A stretch of 64,000 nt of DNA from Leifsonia shinshuensis (GTDB taxonomy: Bacteria > Actinomycetota > Actinomycetes > Actinomycetales > Microbacteriaceae). The notes below the pieces were generated by a model. That model ran no database searches, was not told the origin of the DNA, and saw only the letters and a program-made list of their open reading frames with translations. This document shows, piece by piece, positions 17,344 to 26,065 of this stretch (the stretch's first letter is position 1; each line of letters begins with the position of its first letter). The stretch is from positions 372,001 through 436,000 of the forward strand of contig NZ_JAHHZQ010000003.1 in assembly GCF_022606355.1 (NCBI RefSeq), written 5' to 3'. A program made the position numbers and the translations under genes.

Positions 17344-18351
17344 TTATCGGGTGCTTCCGCGGAGTGTGAGTTCCGGTGCGACGAATCGGGTGACCGGCGC
17401 CCCTGCGAGCTCCGGGTCGGCGATCCGCTGCACCAGCTGCCGGACCGCTTGCTGGCCCAGCTGATCGGGCGAGCTCTCGACCGCCGTGTAGGGCAGCGAG
17501 AAGGCTCGACCGAAGTCTTTGGAGTAGAGGCTGACGACCGACAGGTCGGTCGGCACGCGCGTGCCGCGGGCGGCGAGCACCGAGGGCAGCGCCGCGATGG
17601 TGGCGTCGTTGTGCACGATGAGGGCGGTCGCGGTGGGGCGGGCGTCGAGGATGGCGTTGATGCTCTGGCCGATCGCCGGCTGCTTGCTCTCGCCGTAGTA
17701 GGGGTGCATCTGCAGGCCGTAGCGCGCCGCGCGCTCCAGCGCCGCGTCGCGGAACCGCCAGCCGTACGCGCCTCCGCGCTCGAAGACGTGCTTCGGCGGC
17801 GACACCACGACGATCTCCCGATGGCCGAGCCCGTACAGGTGGTCGACCAGCAGACGGGCCGACTCGCCGAAGTCGAGGTCGAAGACGTCGAGGCCCTCGG
17901 TGTGCTTCGGGAGGCCGACCAGCGCGCCCGGCTGCTGCGCGGCGCGCAGTGTGTCCAGCCGCGGGTCCTCGTGGATGACGTCGAGCAGCACGACGCCGTC
18001 GACCATGCCGGCGCTGGTCACCCGGCGCAGAGCTGCAGTGGCGTCGACCTCCGTGACCAGCAGGATGTCGTAGCCGAGCTCACGGGCCGTGTCGGAGACC
18101 GGCAGCACGTACTGGAGCATCGCCGGCGCGAACTCGTCCTGGTGGAACTGGGTCAGCAGCCCGATCACCATCGTCTGCGACGTGGCCAGCGCGCGGGCGC
18201 CCGCGTTCGCCGTGAAGCCGAGCTCGGCGATCGCCTCGTCGATCCGCTCCCGCGTCGACGGCGAGATGGTGCGCTTGCCCGAGATCGCGTAGGAGACGGT
18301 GCTGGGCGAGACGCCCGCGTGACGGGCCACGTCCGAGATGGTGACGGCCAC
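17344..18351 (-). CDS. LacI family transcriptional regulator (paralogue A)
   Basis: 335-residue LacI regulator with HTH VTISDVARHAGVSPSTVSYAISGKR and a sugar-binding core. The GTG at 18349-18351 follows AAGGAGG; longer starts would run into the operator. It is strongly similar along its length to the next LacI gene (shared DEFAPAMLQYVLPVS, ALIVHNDATIAALP, FSLPYTAVES), so the two are a tandem duplication. A TCGAACCGGTTCGA site lies 50 bp upstream. It is on the same strand as, and just upstream of, the importer-GH127 operon. Confidence 0.94.
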   Translation of the reverse strand: MAVTISDVARHAGVSPSTVSYAISGKRTISPSTRERIDEAIAELGFTANAGARALATSQTMVIGLLTQFHQDEFAPAMLQYVLPVSDTARELGYDILLVTEVDATAALRRVTSAGMVDGVVLLDVIHEDPRLDTLRAAQQPGALVGLPKHTEGLDVFDLDFGESARLLVDHLYGLGHREIVVVSPPKHVFERGGAYGWRFRDAALERAARYGLQMHPYYGESKQPAIGQSINAILDARPTATALIVHNDATIAALPSVLAARGTRVPTDLSVVSLYSKDFGRAFSLPYTAVESSPDQLGQQAVRQLVQRIADPELAGAPVTRFVAPELTLRGSTR

Positions 18352-18400
18352 TCTGCCTCCTTCGTCGTCGAATTGCATGCGGGACCGGCGGTCGAAAACG

Positions 18401-18414
18401 TCGAACCGGTTCGA
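18401..18414. promoter_or_regulatory. LacI operator TCGAACCGGTTCGA
   Basis: Perfect 14-bp palindrome upstream of LacI paralogue A. A degenerate copy, TCGAAGCGGTTCGC, lies 46 bp further out at 18447-18460. The same core occurs at 19619-19632 (TCGAATCGGTTCGC) and, perfectly, at 19687-19700. Confidence 0.8.
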
Positions 18415-18446
18415 TGAATATATGACCGTTCGGACTCGCGCGCAAG

Positions 18447-18460
18447 TCGAAGCGGTTCGC
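18447..18460. promoter_or_regulatory. LacI operator, degenerate copy
   Basis: TCGAAGCGGTTCGC, two mismatches from the perfect TCGAACCGGTTCGA; it lies between the two LacI genes. Confidence 0.55.
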
Positions 18461-18523
18461 TGCGTGTCGAATGCCACCGAGATCCGCGGAAAGTCGCGGA
18501 GAACGCCCGGCGAGCCGACGGGG

Positions 18524-19537
18524 CTACAGCGCCCGCGTGCTGCCCCGATCGGAGAATCCGGGCTCGATCAGGCGCACGATCGGTGCTCCCGCGGCCTCCG
18601 GGTCGGTGATGCGGCGCACGAGCTGCGTCACCGCGAGCTCGCCGAGCCGGTCGGGCAGCGACTCGACAGCGGTGTAGGGCAGCGAGAACGACTGCCCGAA
18701 CTCCTGCGAGAACACGCCGACGACCGAGAGATCCTGCGGAACGCGGATGCCGCGCTCGTCGAGGTAGCGCGGCAGGGCGGCGATGGTGGCGTCGTTGTGC
18801 ACGATGAGAGCGGTCGCACCGGGATGGTCGCTCAGCGCCCGGTCGAGGGCGTGCTCGATGCCGGGGTGACGCGAGTCGCCCGCGACGACCGTCAGCCGCA
18901 GGCCGTAACGCGCGGCGCGCTCGAAGGCGGCGTCCCGGAACCTCCAGACGTACGACCCGCCCCGGTCGGCGACGTGATCGGGCGGCGTGATCAGGATCAG
19001 CTCGCGGTGCCCGCGCTCCGACAGATGGTCGACGATCATCCGCGCAGCTTCGCCGAAATCCAGGTCGTACGAGTCGAATCCCGCGGAATCACGGGCATAG
19101 CCGATGAGTACGGCCGGCTGCCGTGCTTCGCGCAGCGGCGCCAGCCTGCTGTCGTCGTAGGTGACGTCGAGCAGCACGACTCCGTCGACCATGTGCGAGG
19201 CGGTCGTGCGCCGGATGGCTCCGGCCAGGTCGGTGTCGGTCACCATCAGCAGGTCGTAGCCGTGCGCCCGCGCCGTGGTGGAGACGGGGAGGACGTACTG
19301 CAGCATCGCCGGGGCGAACTCGTCCTCCTGGAACTGCAGGTACAGCCCCAGGACGCTCGTGTGCGCCGTGGCCAGAGCGCGCGCCCCCGCATTGGGCGTG
19401 AAGCCCAGTTCGACGATGGCCGCCTCGATGCGCTCCCGGGTCTCCGCCGAGATCGCACGCTTGCCCGACAGGACGTACGAGACAGTGCTGCGCGAGACGC
19501 CGGCCGCCCGGGCGACGTCGCCGATCGTGGCGGCCAT
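18524..19537 (-). CDS. LacI family transcriptional regulator (paralogue B)
   Basis: 337-residue LacI regulator with HTH ATIGDVARAAGVSRSTVSYVLSGKR and sensor core (VDGVVLLDVTYDDSRLAPL, ALIVHNDATIAALPRYL). The ATG at 19535-19537 has GGAGGAG upstream. The open frame continues far upstream on the minus strand, but that part is antisense to the secreted glycosidase and is not coding. It is divergent from that glycosidase, with operators in the 240-bp gap, and is a close paralogue of the neighbouring LacI protein. Confidence 0.94.
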   Translation of the reverse strand: MAATIGDVARAAGVSRSTVSYVLSGKRAISAETRERIEAAIVELGFTPNAGARALATAHTSVLGLYLQFQEDEFAPAMLQYVLPVSTTARAHGYDLLMVTDTDLAGAIRRTTASHMVDGVVLLDVTYDDSRLAPLREARQPAVLIGYARDSAGFDSYDLDFGEAARMIVDHLSERGHRELILITPPDHVADRGGSYVWRFRDAAFERAARYGLRLTVVAGDSRHPGIEHALDRALSDHPGATALIVHNDATIAALPRYLDERGIRVPQDLSVVGVFSQEFGQSFSLPYTAVESLPDRLGELAVTQLVRRITDPEAAGAPIVRLIEPGFSDRGSTRAL

Positions 19538-19618
19538 GCCTGCTCCTCCCCTGCGCGGATCAGCCGATTGTTTCACGTCCGGCTCCCGCCTGCCGTCAAC
19601 GACCTCCGCCGACCGGTG

Positions 19619-19632
19619 TCGAATCGGTTCGC
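19619..19632. promoter_or_regulatory. LacI operator, degenerate copy
   Basis: TCGAATCGGTTCGC, in the divergent promoter between LacI paralogue B and the secreted glycosidase; pairs with the perfect site 68 bp away for possible looping. Confidence 0.6.
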
Positions 19633-19680
19633 CGTCAATTGCTTGACGCGGGGAGCGCAGCGGGTCTAATTTGCAGCTGA

Positions 19681-19706
19681 GATCAATCGAACCGGTTCGA
19701 TTGATC
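19681..19706. promoter_or_regulatory. 26-bp perfect LacI operator palindrome
   Basis: Arms GATCAATCGAACC and GGTTCGATTGATC form a perfect 26-bp palindrome whose centre is the TCGAACCGGTTCGA core. It lies 72 bp before the start of the secreted glycosidase and is the strongest operator of the region. Confidence 0.85.
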
Positions 19707-19777
19707 GCGACCTCGCAGACGACCGCATGCACGACGCCGTGTCTGCACCACCACTGATTGAGCAACGGAGAACAATC

Positions 19778-22700
19778 ATGTCTGATACTCGCTCGGGCCG
19801 GTCTTCCGCACCGGTCCGCGATGGGGACGCCGGCCCTCGCCGGCAGCGGAGGACGGCACTGCGCCGGATCACCGCGGCGGTCGCCGGCACCGCGCTGGTC
19901 GCCGCAGGCGGCACGCTCGCCGCGCTTCCCGCGAGCGCCGCCCCCACAGCGGCCAACACCCTCACCGTCCAGGCCGACCAGCCGTTCCGCCCGGTGAGCC
20001 ACGTGGCCACCGGCTCCCTCTACGGCCTGGCCAACTCGACCACGCCGTCCGACAGTCTCGTGCAGGCGCTCAAGCCGAGCGAGTTCGTCATGAAGCCGAT
20101 CGGCGGCAAGCAGCAGCCCACCGGCGACATCGGCCAGACCTGGCAGAAGGCCGATGCGGCCGGCGCCAAGGTCGTCGACCGGCTCTCCGACTACTACGCG
20201 GGCTGGCCCTACCAGTTCAGCTGGAGCACCTGGGACCAGGTCGTCACCGACCAGGTCTCGCAGGTCAAGGCCTCCGGGATGACCAACCTGGCCGCGTACG
20301 CCCCCTGGAACGAGTCGGACAACACCTGGCTCGCCGCCAACGGCACGTTCGAGGACTTCTGGACGCACACCTACCGGCTCATCCGCAGCCTGGACGCGAC
20401 GACGCCGATCCAAGGCCCGAGCCTCTCCGACAACATCGGCGACATGCAGAACTTCCTCACCAACGCCGTCGCCACGAACACCGTCCCCGACATCCTCGCC
20501 TGGCACGAGCTGGAGACGTCGTCGAAGATCGCCGGTGACGTGGCGAAGGTGGAGGCCATGGAGGACTCCCTGGGCATCCAGCGCCGCCCGATCGACATCG
20601 AGGAGTACGCGGCGCCGGCCGAGGTCGGTATCCCCGGCTCCCTCGTCGGCTACATCGCCAAGTTCGAGCGTCTCGGCATCCACACGGCGGAGCTCGCGTT
20701 CTGGAACCAGTCGGGCGCGCTGGGCGACCTCCTCACCGGACAGGGCGGCAACCCCAACGGGGCGTACTGGCTCTACGCGTGGTACGCGGGCATGAGCGGT
20801 GACATGGTCACCACCACCCCTCCCGGCAACAACAACTTCGACGCGGCGGCCTCGGTGACCTCCGACAAGAAGGAGGTCGACGTCATCACCGGCGGCGCCT
20901 CCGGCACGGCGGGCATCCGGGTCGCCGGGCTCGACAAGCTCGCGCTCGGCTCGAAGGTGAACGTCAAGCTCGAGTTCACACCCTCCTACGGCCGCACGGT
21001 AGCGGTGGCCGCACCGACGACGATCTCGACCTCCACCTACGCGGTGGGCGCCGACGGATCGATCACGGTGCCGGTCGTGATGAACCCGGCGTACGGGTAC
21101 CACATCGTGGTCACCCCGGCAGCCGACACCACCGATCTCTCCGGCACCTACACGATCAGCAACGTGAACAGCGGGCTCGCGCTCGACACCCAGGCCTCCG
21201 GAACAGCCGCCGGCACCGCCGCCGTGCAGAATGCCCCGGTTACGGGAGGCAGCGCCACGCAGACCTGGCGGCTGGTCGCCGCGGGCTCTGGCCTCTACAA
21301 GGTGGTGAACCCGGCGACCGGCCTGGTACTCGGAATCCAGGGAGGCGCGACCGCGACGGGCACACCCGCCGTCGTGTGGGGTGATGACGGCGCCGACGAC
21401 CACCTCTGGCAGATCGTGCCTGACGGCAAGGGCGACTACCGGTTCGCGAACTACGGCACCGGTCTGGTGCTCGCGGTCGCCGGGATGAGCAAGGCCTCGG
21501 GAGCCGGCGTCGCCCAGTGGACCGACGGCTCGGTCACCTCGGGCTGCACGGCAACCGGCCCACGTCAGCCGGGGAGGATCGGCTCGGCGCTCTCGTTCTG
21601 CAACAGCACGGCCTACGCCACGCTCCCGACCGGTACGGTCAGCGGGCTCACCGGTGACTACACGGTGTCCGCGTGGGTGAACCCCGCCGGCAACGCCTCG
21701 TGGCAGCGCCTGTTCGACATCGGGTCCGGCAGCAACGCCAGCATGTTCCTCACCCTCAACGACGGCACCGAGCTGCGCTACGCGATCACCACGAGCGGAG
21801 CCGGCGGCGAGCAGCGCCTCAACAGCAGCACCAAGACGCTGCCGCTGAACCAGTGGTCGCTGGTGACCGTCACGGTCGCCGGAACCACCGGGACGCTGTA
21901 CGTGAACGGCCAGGTCGTCGCGACGAACACCGCGATGACGGTGCACCCGTCGGCGTTCGGCCAGAGCACGAAGAACTACCTCGGCAAGTCCCAGTACGGC
22001 GGCGACCCCGCGCTGAACGCCACGGTCGACGACTTCAACATCTACAGCCGGGCGCTGAGCGCGGCAGAAGTGGCCGCCCTCGCCTCCGGGCAGGCCGGCG
22101 CGGGCGACGTCGTGCACTACGCGTTCGACGAGGCCGGAGGTGCGACGCTGGTCGACTCCTCGGGCAGCGGCCGCAACGGCACGGTGGTCGCGGGCTCGTC
22201 GGCGACGACGAACACGTCGGCGACCGACGCGCAGACCGCCGACCACTTCTGGACGCTGCACGCGGTCGGCGCGCCGGCCGCGCCCACGGGTGCGACCGCG
22301 AGCGCGACCGCATCGGCTGTCACGGTCTCGTGGACCGCGCCGGCCGACGACGGCGGCACCCCCATCACCGGTTACCGGGTCTACCGGGCCGGAGTGAAGG
22401 ACCCGGTCGCCACCGTCGGAGCCGACGCGACCTCCGCGTCGATCACCGGGGTCTGGCCGGGCGACACCGCGGCGTTCGGCGTCACGGCCGTCAACGCGGC
22501 GGGCGAGAGCACGGAGTCGGGCCTCACCGATCCGGTCACCGTTCCGGACGGCGCGACCGCCAAGCCCGGTCAGGCTGCGCTCTCGAACGACAACGGCTGG
22601 GACACCGGGCTGCAGGACGGCTCGTACAACGTGGTCATGAACCTGTGGTGGGGCGAGGAGGGATCGATCTACCGGCTCTACGAGAACGGGACCCTGATCG

Positions 22701-23137
22701 CGACCACCAAGCTCGGGTTCGGCGGAGTCGGCGCGCAGAACGTCTCCATCCCGGTGACGGGGAAGACCAACGGCACCTACGTCTACACGGGCGAGCTGGT
22801 GAACAGCAGGGGCACCACCGCCACGACGAGCACGACCGTGAAGGTGACCCAGGCGAACCCGGGCACGCCGGTGCTCAGCAATGACGACTGGAACGGCGGC
22901 GGCACCTACACCGTCACGGCGGACATGTGGTGGGGCACGAACGCGACCTCCTACACGTTCTACGAGAACGGCGTCGCCGTGGGCCAGGGCGACCTGACCG
23001 CGAACACGCCGAGTGCGCAGTCGGCCACGCTGAAGGTCGAGGGCAAGGAGAAGGGGACGTACACCTACCGCGTCGACTTCACCAACGCCGCCGGCACCAC
23101 GAGCAGCAAGACCATGACGATCACCGTCACCAAGTAG
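19778..23137 (+). CDS. Secreted multidomain glycosidase (TIM-barrel, ricin lectin, LamG, FN3, Ig-like repeats)
   Basis: 1119 residues. An Arg-rich N-terminus and signal peptide end near residue 54 (LPASAAPT). The catalytic part (about 60-440) looks like a clan GH-A barrel: YAPWNESDN gives acid/base Glu179, and RPIDIEEYA gives a nucleophile at Glu275 or Glu276. A ricin-B-type lectin follows (about 450-590, YTISNVNSGLALDTQ and QTWRLV), then a LamG/concanavalin-like domain (about 595-818), FN3 (about 829-923) and two tandem C-terminal Ig-like repeats with MNLWWGEEG/ADMWWGTNA. The start has ACGGAG upstream. It has no wall anchor, so it is released. The exact GH family and substrate are unknown; its operators suggest an arabinoside or related plant glycan. 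Confidence 0.8.
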   Translation: MSDTRSGRSSAPVRDGDAGPRRQRRTALRRITAAVAGTALVAAGGTLAALPASAAPTAANTLTVQADQPFRPVSHVATGSLYGLANSTTPSDSLVQALKPSEFVMKPIGGKQQPTGDIGQTWQKADAAGAKVVDRLSDYYAGWPYQFSWSTWDQVVTDQVSQVKASGMTNLAAYAPWNESDNTWLAANGTFEDFWTHTYRLIRSLDATTPIQGPSLSDNIGDMQNFLTNAVATNTVPDILAWHELETSSKIAGDVAKVEAMEDSLGIQRRPIDIEEYAAPAEVGIPGSLVGYIAKFERLGIHTAELAFWNQSGALGDLLTGQGGNPNGAYWLYAWYAGMSGDMVTTTPPGNNNFDAAASVTSDKKEVDVITGGASGTAGIRVAGLDKLALGSKVNVKLEFTPSYGRTVAVAAPTTISTSTYAVGADGSITVPVVMNPAYGYHIVVTPAADTTDLSGTYTISNVNSGLALDTQASGTAAGTAAVQNAPVTGGSATQTWRLVAAGSGLYKVVNPATGLVLGIQGGATATGTPAVVWGDDGADDHLWQIVPDGKGDYRFANYGTGLVLAVAGMSKASGAGVAQWTDGSVTSGCTATGPRQPGRIGSALSFCNSTAYATLPTGTVSGLTGDYTVSAWVNPAGNASWQRLFDIGSGSNASMFLTLNDGTELRYAITTSGAGGEQRLNSSTKTLPLNQWSLVTVTVAGTTGTLYVNGQVVATNTAMTVHPSAFGQSTKNYLGKSQYGGDPALNATVDDFNIYSRALSAAEVAALASGQAGAGDVVHYAFDEAGGATLVDSSGSGRNGTVVAGSSATTNTSATDAQTADHFWTLHAVGAPAAPTGATASATASAVTVSWTAPADDGGTPITGYRVYRAGVKDPVATVGADATSASITGVWPGDTAAFGVTAVNAAGESTESGLTDPVTVPDGATAKPGQAALSNDNGWDTGLQDGSYNVVMNLWWGEEGSIYRLYENGTLIATTKLGFGGVGAQNVSIPVTGKTNGTYVYTGELVNSRGTTATTSTTVKVTQANPGTPVLSNDDWNGGGTYTVTADMWWGTNATSYTFYENGVAVGQGDLTANTPSAQSATLKVEGKEKGTYTYRVDFTNAAGTTSSKTMTITVTK

Positions 23138-23150
23138 CGCTGCAGAACAG

Positions 23151-23182
23151 GAGCGGGGCCGGCGGCGACGCCGGCCCCGCTC
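23151..23182 (+). terminator. Terminator hairpin of the secreted glycosidase gene
   Basis: Perfect 13-bp stem GAGCGGGGCCGGC/GCCGGCCCCGCTC with a 6-nt loop, 13 bp after the stop codon and before the convergent TetR gene. Confidence 0.85.
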
Positions 23183-23227
23183 GGTGTCGCGACCGGTGGG
23201 GCGGCAGGGCACCCCCGCCGGACCGCC

Positions 23228-23818
23228 TCACTTCGCGCCGAGGGCCGGGAGCAGTACGTAGTCGACCAGTTCGGCCACCGCCTCGGCATCGAGAGACCGC
23301 CGGCGCAGGGTCACGCTGCCGAAGGCCGCGGTCGGGACGATGCCCGCGATCAGCTCGACCCGCGCGTCCTCCGGGACGACGCCGCGCGCGATCCAGCGCC
23401 CGATCACCTCGACGAGGGCGGTCACGGGCGGGCGGCCGATCGCGGTGTAGGCCGCCCGGAACAGCTCGGGGTCGTTGCGCAGCTCGCCGAGGATGCTGGC
23501 CAGCACCTGCGCCGCACGCTCGTCGCCGCCCGCATAGTGCATCGCGCACTGGATGAGGTCCTGGCGCAGCGAGCCGGTGTCGGGCGTCTCGACGGGTTCG
23601 TTGAGGGCCAGCACCGCGGCGACGACCAGCTCGATCTTGCCCGGCCAGCGCCGGTAGACGGCCGACTTTCCCGTGCCGGCGGCCCGCGCGACCGACTCGA
23701 TGGTGGTGCCGGCGTAGCCGCTCGTCACGAGCTGCTCCTGCACCGCGGTCAGGATCCGGTCGTCGACCGCGGGGTCGCGCGGACGCCCGGCGGCTCGCGG
23801 CGAGGGGTCGGCATCCAT
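23228..23818 (-). CDS. TetR family transcriptional regulator
   Basis: 196-residue TetR regulator with HTH TIESVARAAGTGKSAVYRRWPGKIEL and a helical ligand domain containing the AAQVLASILGELRNDPEL segment of a TetR C-terminal family common in actinobacteria. It is divergent from a small membrane protein gene. Two overlapping palindromes lie in the 81-bp gap, so it probably represses both genes. Confidence 0.93.
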   Translation of the reverse strand: MDADPSPRAAGRPRDPAVDDRILTAVQEQLVTSGYAGTTIESVARAAGTGKSAVYRRWPGKIELVVAAVLALNEPVETPDTGSLRQDLIQCAMHYAGGDERAAQVLASILGELRNDPELFRAAYTAIGRPPVTALVEVIGRWIARGVVPEDARVELIAGIVPTAAFGSVTLRRRSLDAEAVAELVDYVLLPALGAK

Positions 23819-23850
23819 AGGGGCATTGTATATTCCGGGACTCAGCGGTA

Positions 23851-23881
23851 CCGTTATTCAATAACGGGACCGATCGGTCCC
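23851..23881. promoter_or_regulatory. Overlapping TetR operator palindromes
   Basis: Two perfect palindromes share three bases: CCGTTATTCAATAACGG (23851-23867) and GGGACCGATCGGTCCC (23866-23881). They end 6 bp before the GGAGGA ribosome site of the membrane protein gene, so binding would block transcription of both divergent genes. Confidence 0.7.
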
Positions 23882-23899
23882 GAAATTGGAGGAGACATC

Positions 23900-24340
23900 G
23901 TGTCGACTGCAACGCGCACGGCCACCCACTCCGGCGTCGGCCGCATCACCCTCATCCTGATCGGCGCCAGCATCGTGGCGGTCGCGCTCAACGCACTGAT
24001 CGCGACGGCGGCCACAGCCTCGGGCGCACCCGCGCAGTACGGGCCGCTGCTGCCGCCCGCCTACGCGAGCATGACCATCGTCGGAGTCGTCATCGGCTGG
24101 TTCGGATGGAGGGCGGTCCGCGCCCGCGCACGGAACCCCCGGCGCACCCTCGCGGTGCTCGTGCCGGTGGTCGGCGTGCTCTCGTTCGTCCCGGACGTCG
24201 TCCTCTTGGTGACCGGCTTCGTCCCCGGCACCACCGGGGCGGCGGTGCTCGCCCTGATGACGATGCACGTCGCGACGATCGCGGTCGCGGTCCCGTCCTA
24301 CGTGCTCGCCTCACGGCCGCAGCGGACCGCGACGGCCTGA
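23900..24340 (+). CDS. DUF6069-like four-helix membrane protein
   Basis: 146 residues with four predicted membrane helices (ITLILIGASIVAVALNALIA, ASMTIVGVVIGWFGW, TLAVLVPVVGVLSFVPDVVLL, AVLALMTMHVATIAVAVPSYV). It matches my memory of the DUF6069 pattern (membrane-bound, often beside TetR genes). The GTG start at 23900 follows GGAGGAGACATC. The function is unknown; control by a dedicated TetR repressor suggests a response to a membrane-active small molecule. Confidence 0.75.
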   Translation: MSTATRTATHSGVGRITLILIGASIVAVALNALIATAATASGAPAQYGPLLPPAYASMTIVGVVIGWFGWRAVRARARNPRRTLAVLVPVVGVLSFVPDVVLLVTGFVPGTTGAAVLALMTMHVATIAVAVPSYVLASRPQRTATA

Positions 24341-24433
24341 CGGGCGCACGCGTCGCCGTCGTCTTCCTGCGATCCGGCGGTTCCACGGGTCGGCGGGCCG
24401 ATCGCCCCATCCACAGGCCGCGGGGCTAAGGTC

Positions 24434-24441
24434 ATACCTAT
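24434..24441. promoter_or_regulatory. Variant FadR operator over the regulator's start codon
   Basis: ATACCTAT, one base from ATACGTAT, overlapping the ATG of the FadR gene; suggests autoregulation. Confidence 0.45.
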
Positions 24442-25240
24442 GGCGTCCGACCCCATCACCGCGTCCCAGCTGATCCCCCGCCGCCTGCCGGCGGGGAGGC
24501 TCGGCGTCGCGGTCGTCGCCGAGCTCGTCGAGCTGATCGTGACCGGCCAGCTCCAGGAGGGCGACCTCCTGCCCCCTGAGGGCCCGCTCAGCGAGCACTT
24601 CGGCGTCAGCCGCACGGTGCTTCGCGAGTCGGTGAAGCGGCTGGAGGAGAAGGGGCTCGTCATCGTCTCGCAGGGGCGCGGCACGCAGGTGCAGGCGTCC
24701 GGCTACTGGAACATGCTCGACCCGGTGGTGCTGTCCGCGCTGATCGACAACGACGAGAGCCTCGGCGTGCTCGACGAGCTGACCATCGTGCGCGCGAGCC
24801 TGGAGTCCGCGATGGCGAGTGCGGTGGCGGCGGCGCACACCTCGGAGGAGTTGCGCCGGCTCGAGAACGCGCTCACGGCGATGCGCGAGAGCGAGTCGGA
24901 GACGGACTCCTTCCGCCAGGCGGACGTCGTCTTCCATTACGCGCTCATGGAGATCTCGGGCAACGGCCTGGCCGAGAACATCGCCAAGCACCTGTACAAG
25001 CGCGCGGTCGAGTCCAGTCGGTACCAGGGCATCAACCCGCCCGACGCGGTCTCCCTGACGCTGGACGAGCACGCCGCGATCGTGGACGCGATCGCGCGCG
25101 GCGACGTGCCGGGCGCGGCGAAGGCCATGCACGACCACATCCACATCTCGTGGGAGCGCCGCCGCCTTCCCGACCATGCCCCGCGCGTGCGGGGCGCGGG
25201 CTCGACGGTGCCGACCCCGGTCTCTTCGTCAGGCGAGTGA
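24440..25240 (+). CDS. FadR/GntR family transcriptional regulator (FCD domain)
   Basis: 266 residues. An N-terminal GntR winged helix (LLPPEGPLSEHFGVSRTVLRESVKRLEEKGLV, about 36-67) is followed by an FCD ligand domain. The FCD metal-binding residues are recognisable (LDELTIVRASLE, VVFHYALMEISGN, DEHAAIVDAI, MHDHIHISW). FadR-type proteins bind sugar acids or lactones and recognise T-N-GT/AC-N-A palindromes, which fits the ATACGTAT octamers before the deoxysugar genes. It ends 12 bp inside the convergent lactonase gene. It is the likely master regulator of the 25-36 kb cluster. Confidence 0.92.
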   Translation: MASDPITASQLIPRRLPAGRLGVAVVAELVELIVTGQLQEGDLLPPEGPLSEHFGVSRTVLRESVKRLEEKGLVIVSQGRGTQVQASGYWNMLDPVVLSALIDNDESLGVLDELTIVRASLESAMASAVAAAHTSEELRRLENALTAMRESESETDSFRQADVVFHYALMEISGNGLAENIAKHLYKRAVESSRYQGINPPDAVSLTLDEHAAIVDAIARGDVPGAAKAMHDHIHISWERRRLPDHAPRVRGAGSTVPTPVSSSGE

Positions 25241-26065
25241 GTACACCTCGGCCGCAACACCGCCGAGCACGTCCTCGCGCTCGCTGTCGCTGAGCCCCGC
25301 GAGGAGCGCGTCGACCGCCTCCCGCCACAGGGCGGCGCCGCCGCCGAGCTCCGCGAGCGGCCAGTCGGAGCCGTAGAGCAGTCGGCCGGGGCCGAACGCC
25401 TCCAGCGCCGTGGCGACGACGGGCTCGAACGCCTCCGCCGACCACGCGCCAGGGCGGAACCCGGAACTGAGCCCGGAGAGCTTCGCCACGGTGTTCGGGT
25501 GGGCGGCCAGACCGTGGATCCCGGCCTCCCACACCGGCCGGTCCGCGCCCTCGGCGTACGGACCGCCCAGATGGTCCAGCACGAACCGCAGACCGGGATG
25601 CTCGCCGGCCACCCGCGCGGCCTGACCGAGCTGCCAGTCGCGGACGACGAAGTCGAACGTCGACCCGTGGGCCTCGAGTTGCTTCAGGCCTCGCCCGACG
25701 TCGCGCCGGAGCAGCCACTCCGGGTCGGGATCGATGTGCGCGAGATGACGCACGCCGACGATCGGGACCCTCGCGCCCTCGCCGATCGTGGCGAGCTGCG
25801 CTGCGACATCGCCCGTCAGGTCGACCCAGCAGACGAGTCCGGCGACGACCGCCGGATCGGAGGCGGCCAGGCGCACGCTCTCGCCCAGGCTGTTGCTCGC
25901 CTGGACGACGATCGCCCGGTCCATGCCGGTCGCGCGCAGCATCTCCCGGAGGTCGTGCGTGCCGAAGTCGCGCGCGATCGCTGCCATCGTCATGGGATCG
26001 ATCCAGTCCTGCGGATCGGTCGCCCGGTTCCAGAGGTGCACGTGGGCGTCGATGCGCTCGGTCAC
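25229..26065 (-). CDS. Amidohydrolase-2 family sugar lactonase (L-fuconolactonase/L-rhamnonolactonase type)
   Basis: 278 residues of the COG3618 amidohydrolase family. The metal site is visible as IDAHVHLWN (HxH, residues 5-12), with FVLDHLGGPY and LLYGSDWPLA carrying the downstream His and Asp. Family members open L-fuconolactone, L-rhamnonolactone or related sugar lactones. The GTG start overlaps the mutarotase stop. It is the last gene of the six-gene operon and matches the second step of the non-phosphorylative deoxysugar route. Confidence 0.88.
   Translation of the reverse strand: MTERIDAHVHLWNRATDPQDWIDPMTMAAIARDFGTHDLREMLRATGMDRAIVVQASNSLGESVRLAASDPAVVAGLVCWVDLTGDVAAQLATIGEGARVPIVGVRHLAHIDPDPEWLLRRDVGRGLKQLEAHGSTFDFVVRDWQLGQAARVAGEHPGLRFVLDHLGGPYAEGADRPVWEAGIHGLAAHPNTVAKLSGLSSGFRPGAWSAEAFEPVVATALEAFGPGRLLYGSDWPLAELGGGAALWREAVDALLAGLSDSEREDVLGGVAAEVYSLA

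Noticed and set aside
19538-23212. A continuous minus-strand frame joining onto LacI paralogue B
   Set aside because: It is antisense to the secreted glycosidase, is low-complexity Arg/Gly/Val sequence, and arises from high GC codon bias. Only 18524-19537 has real LacI motifs.
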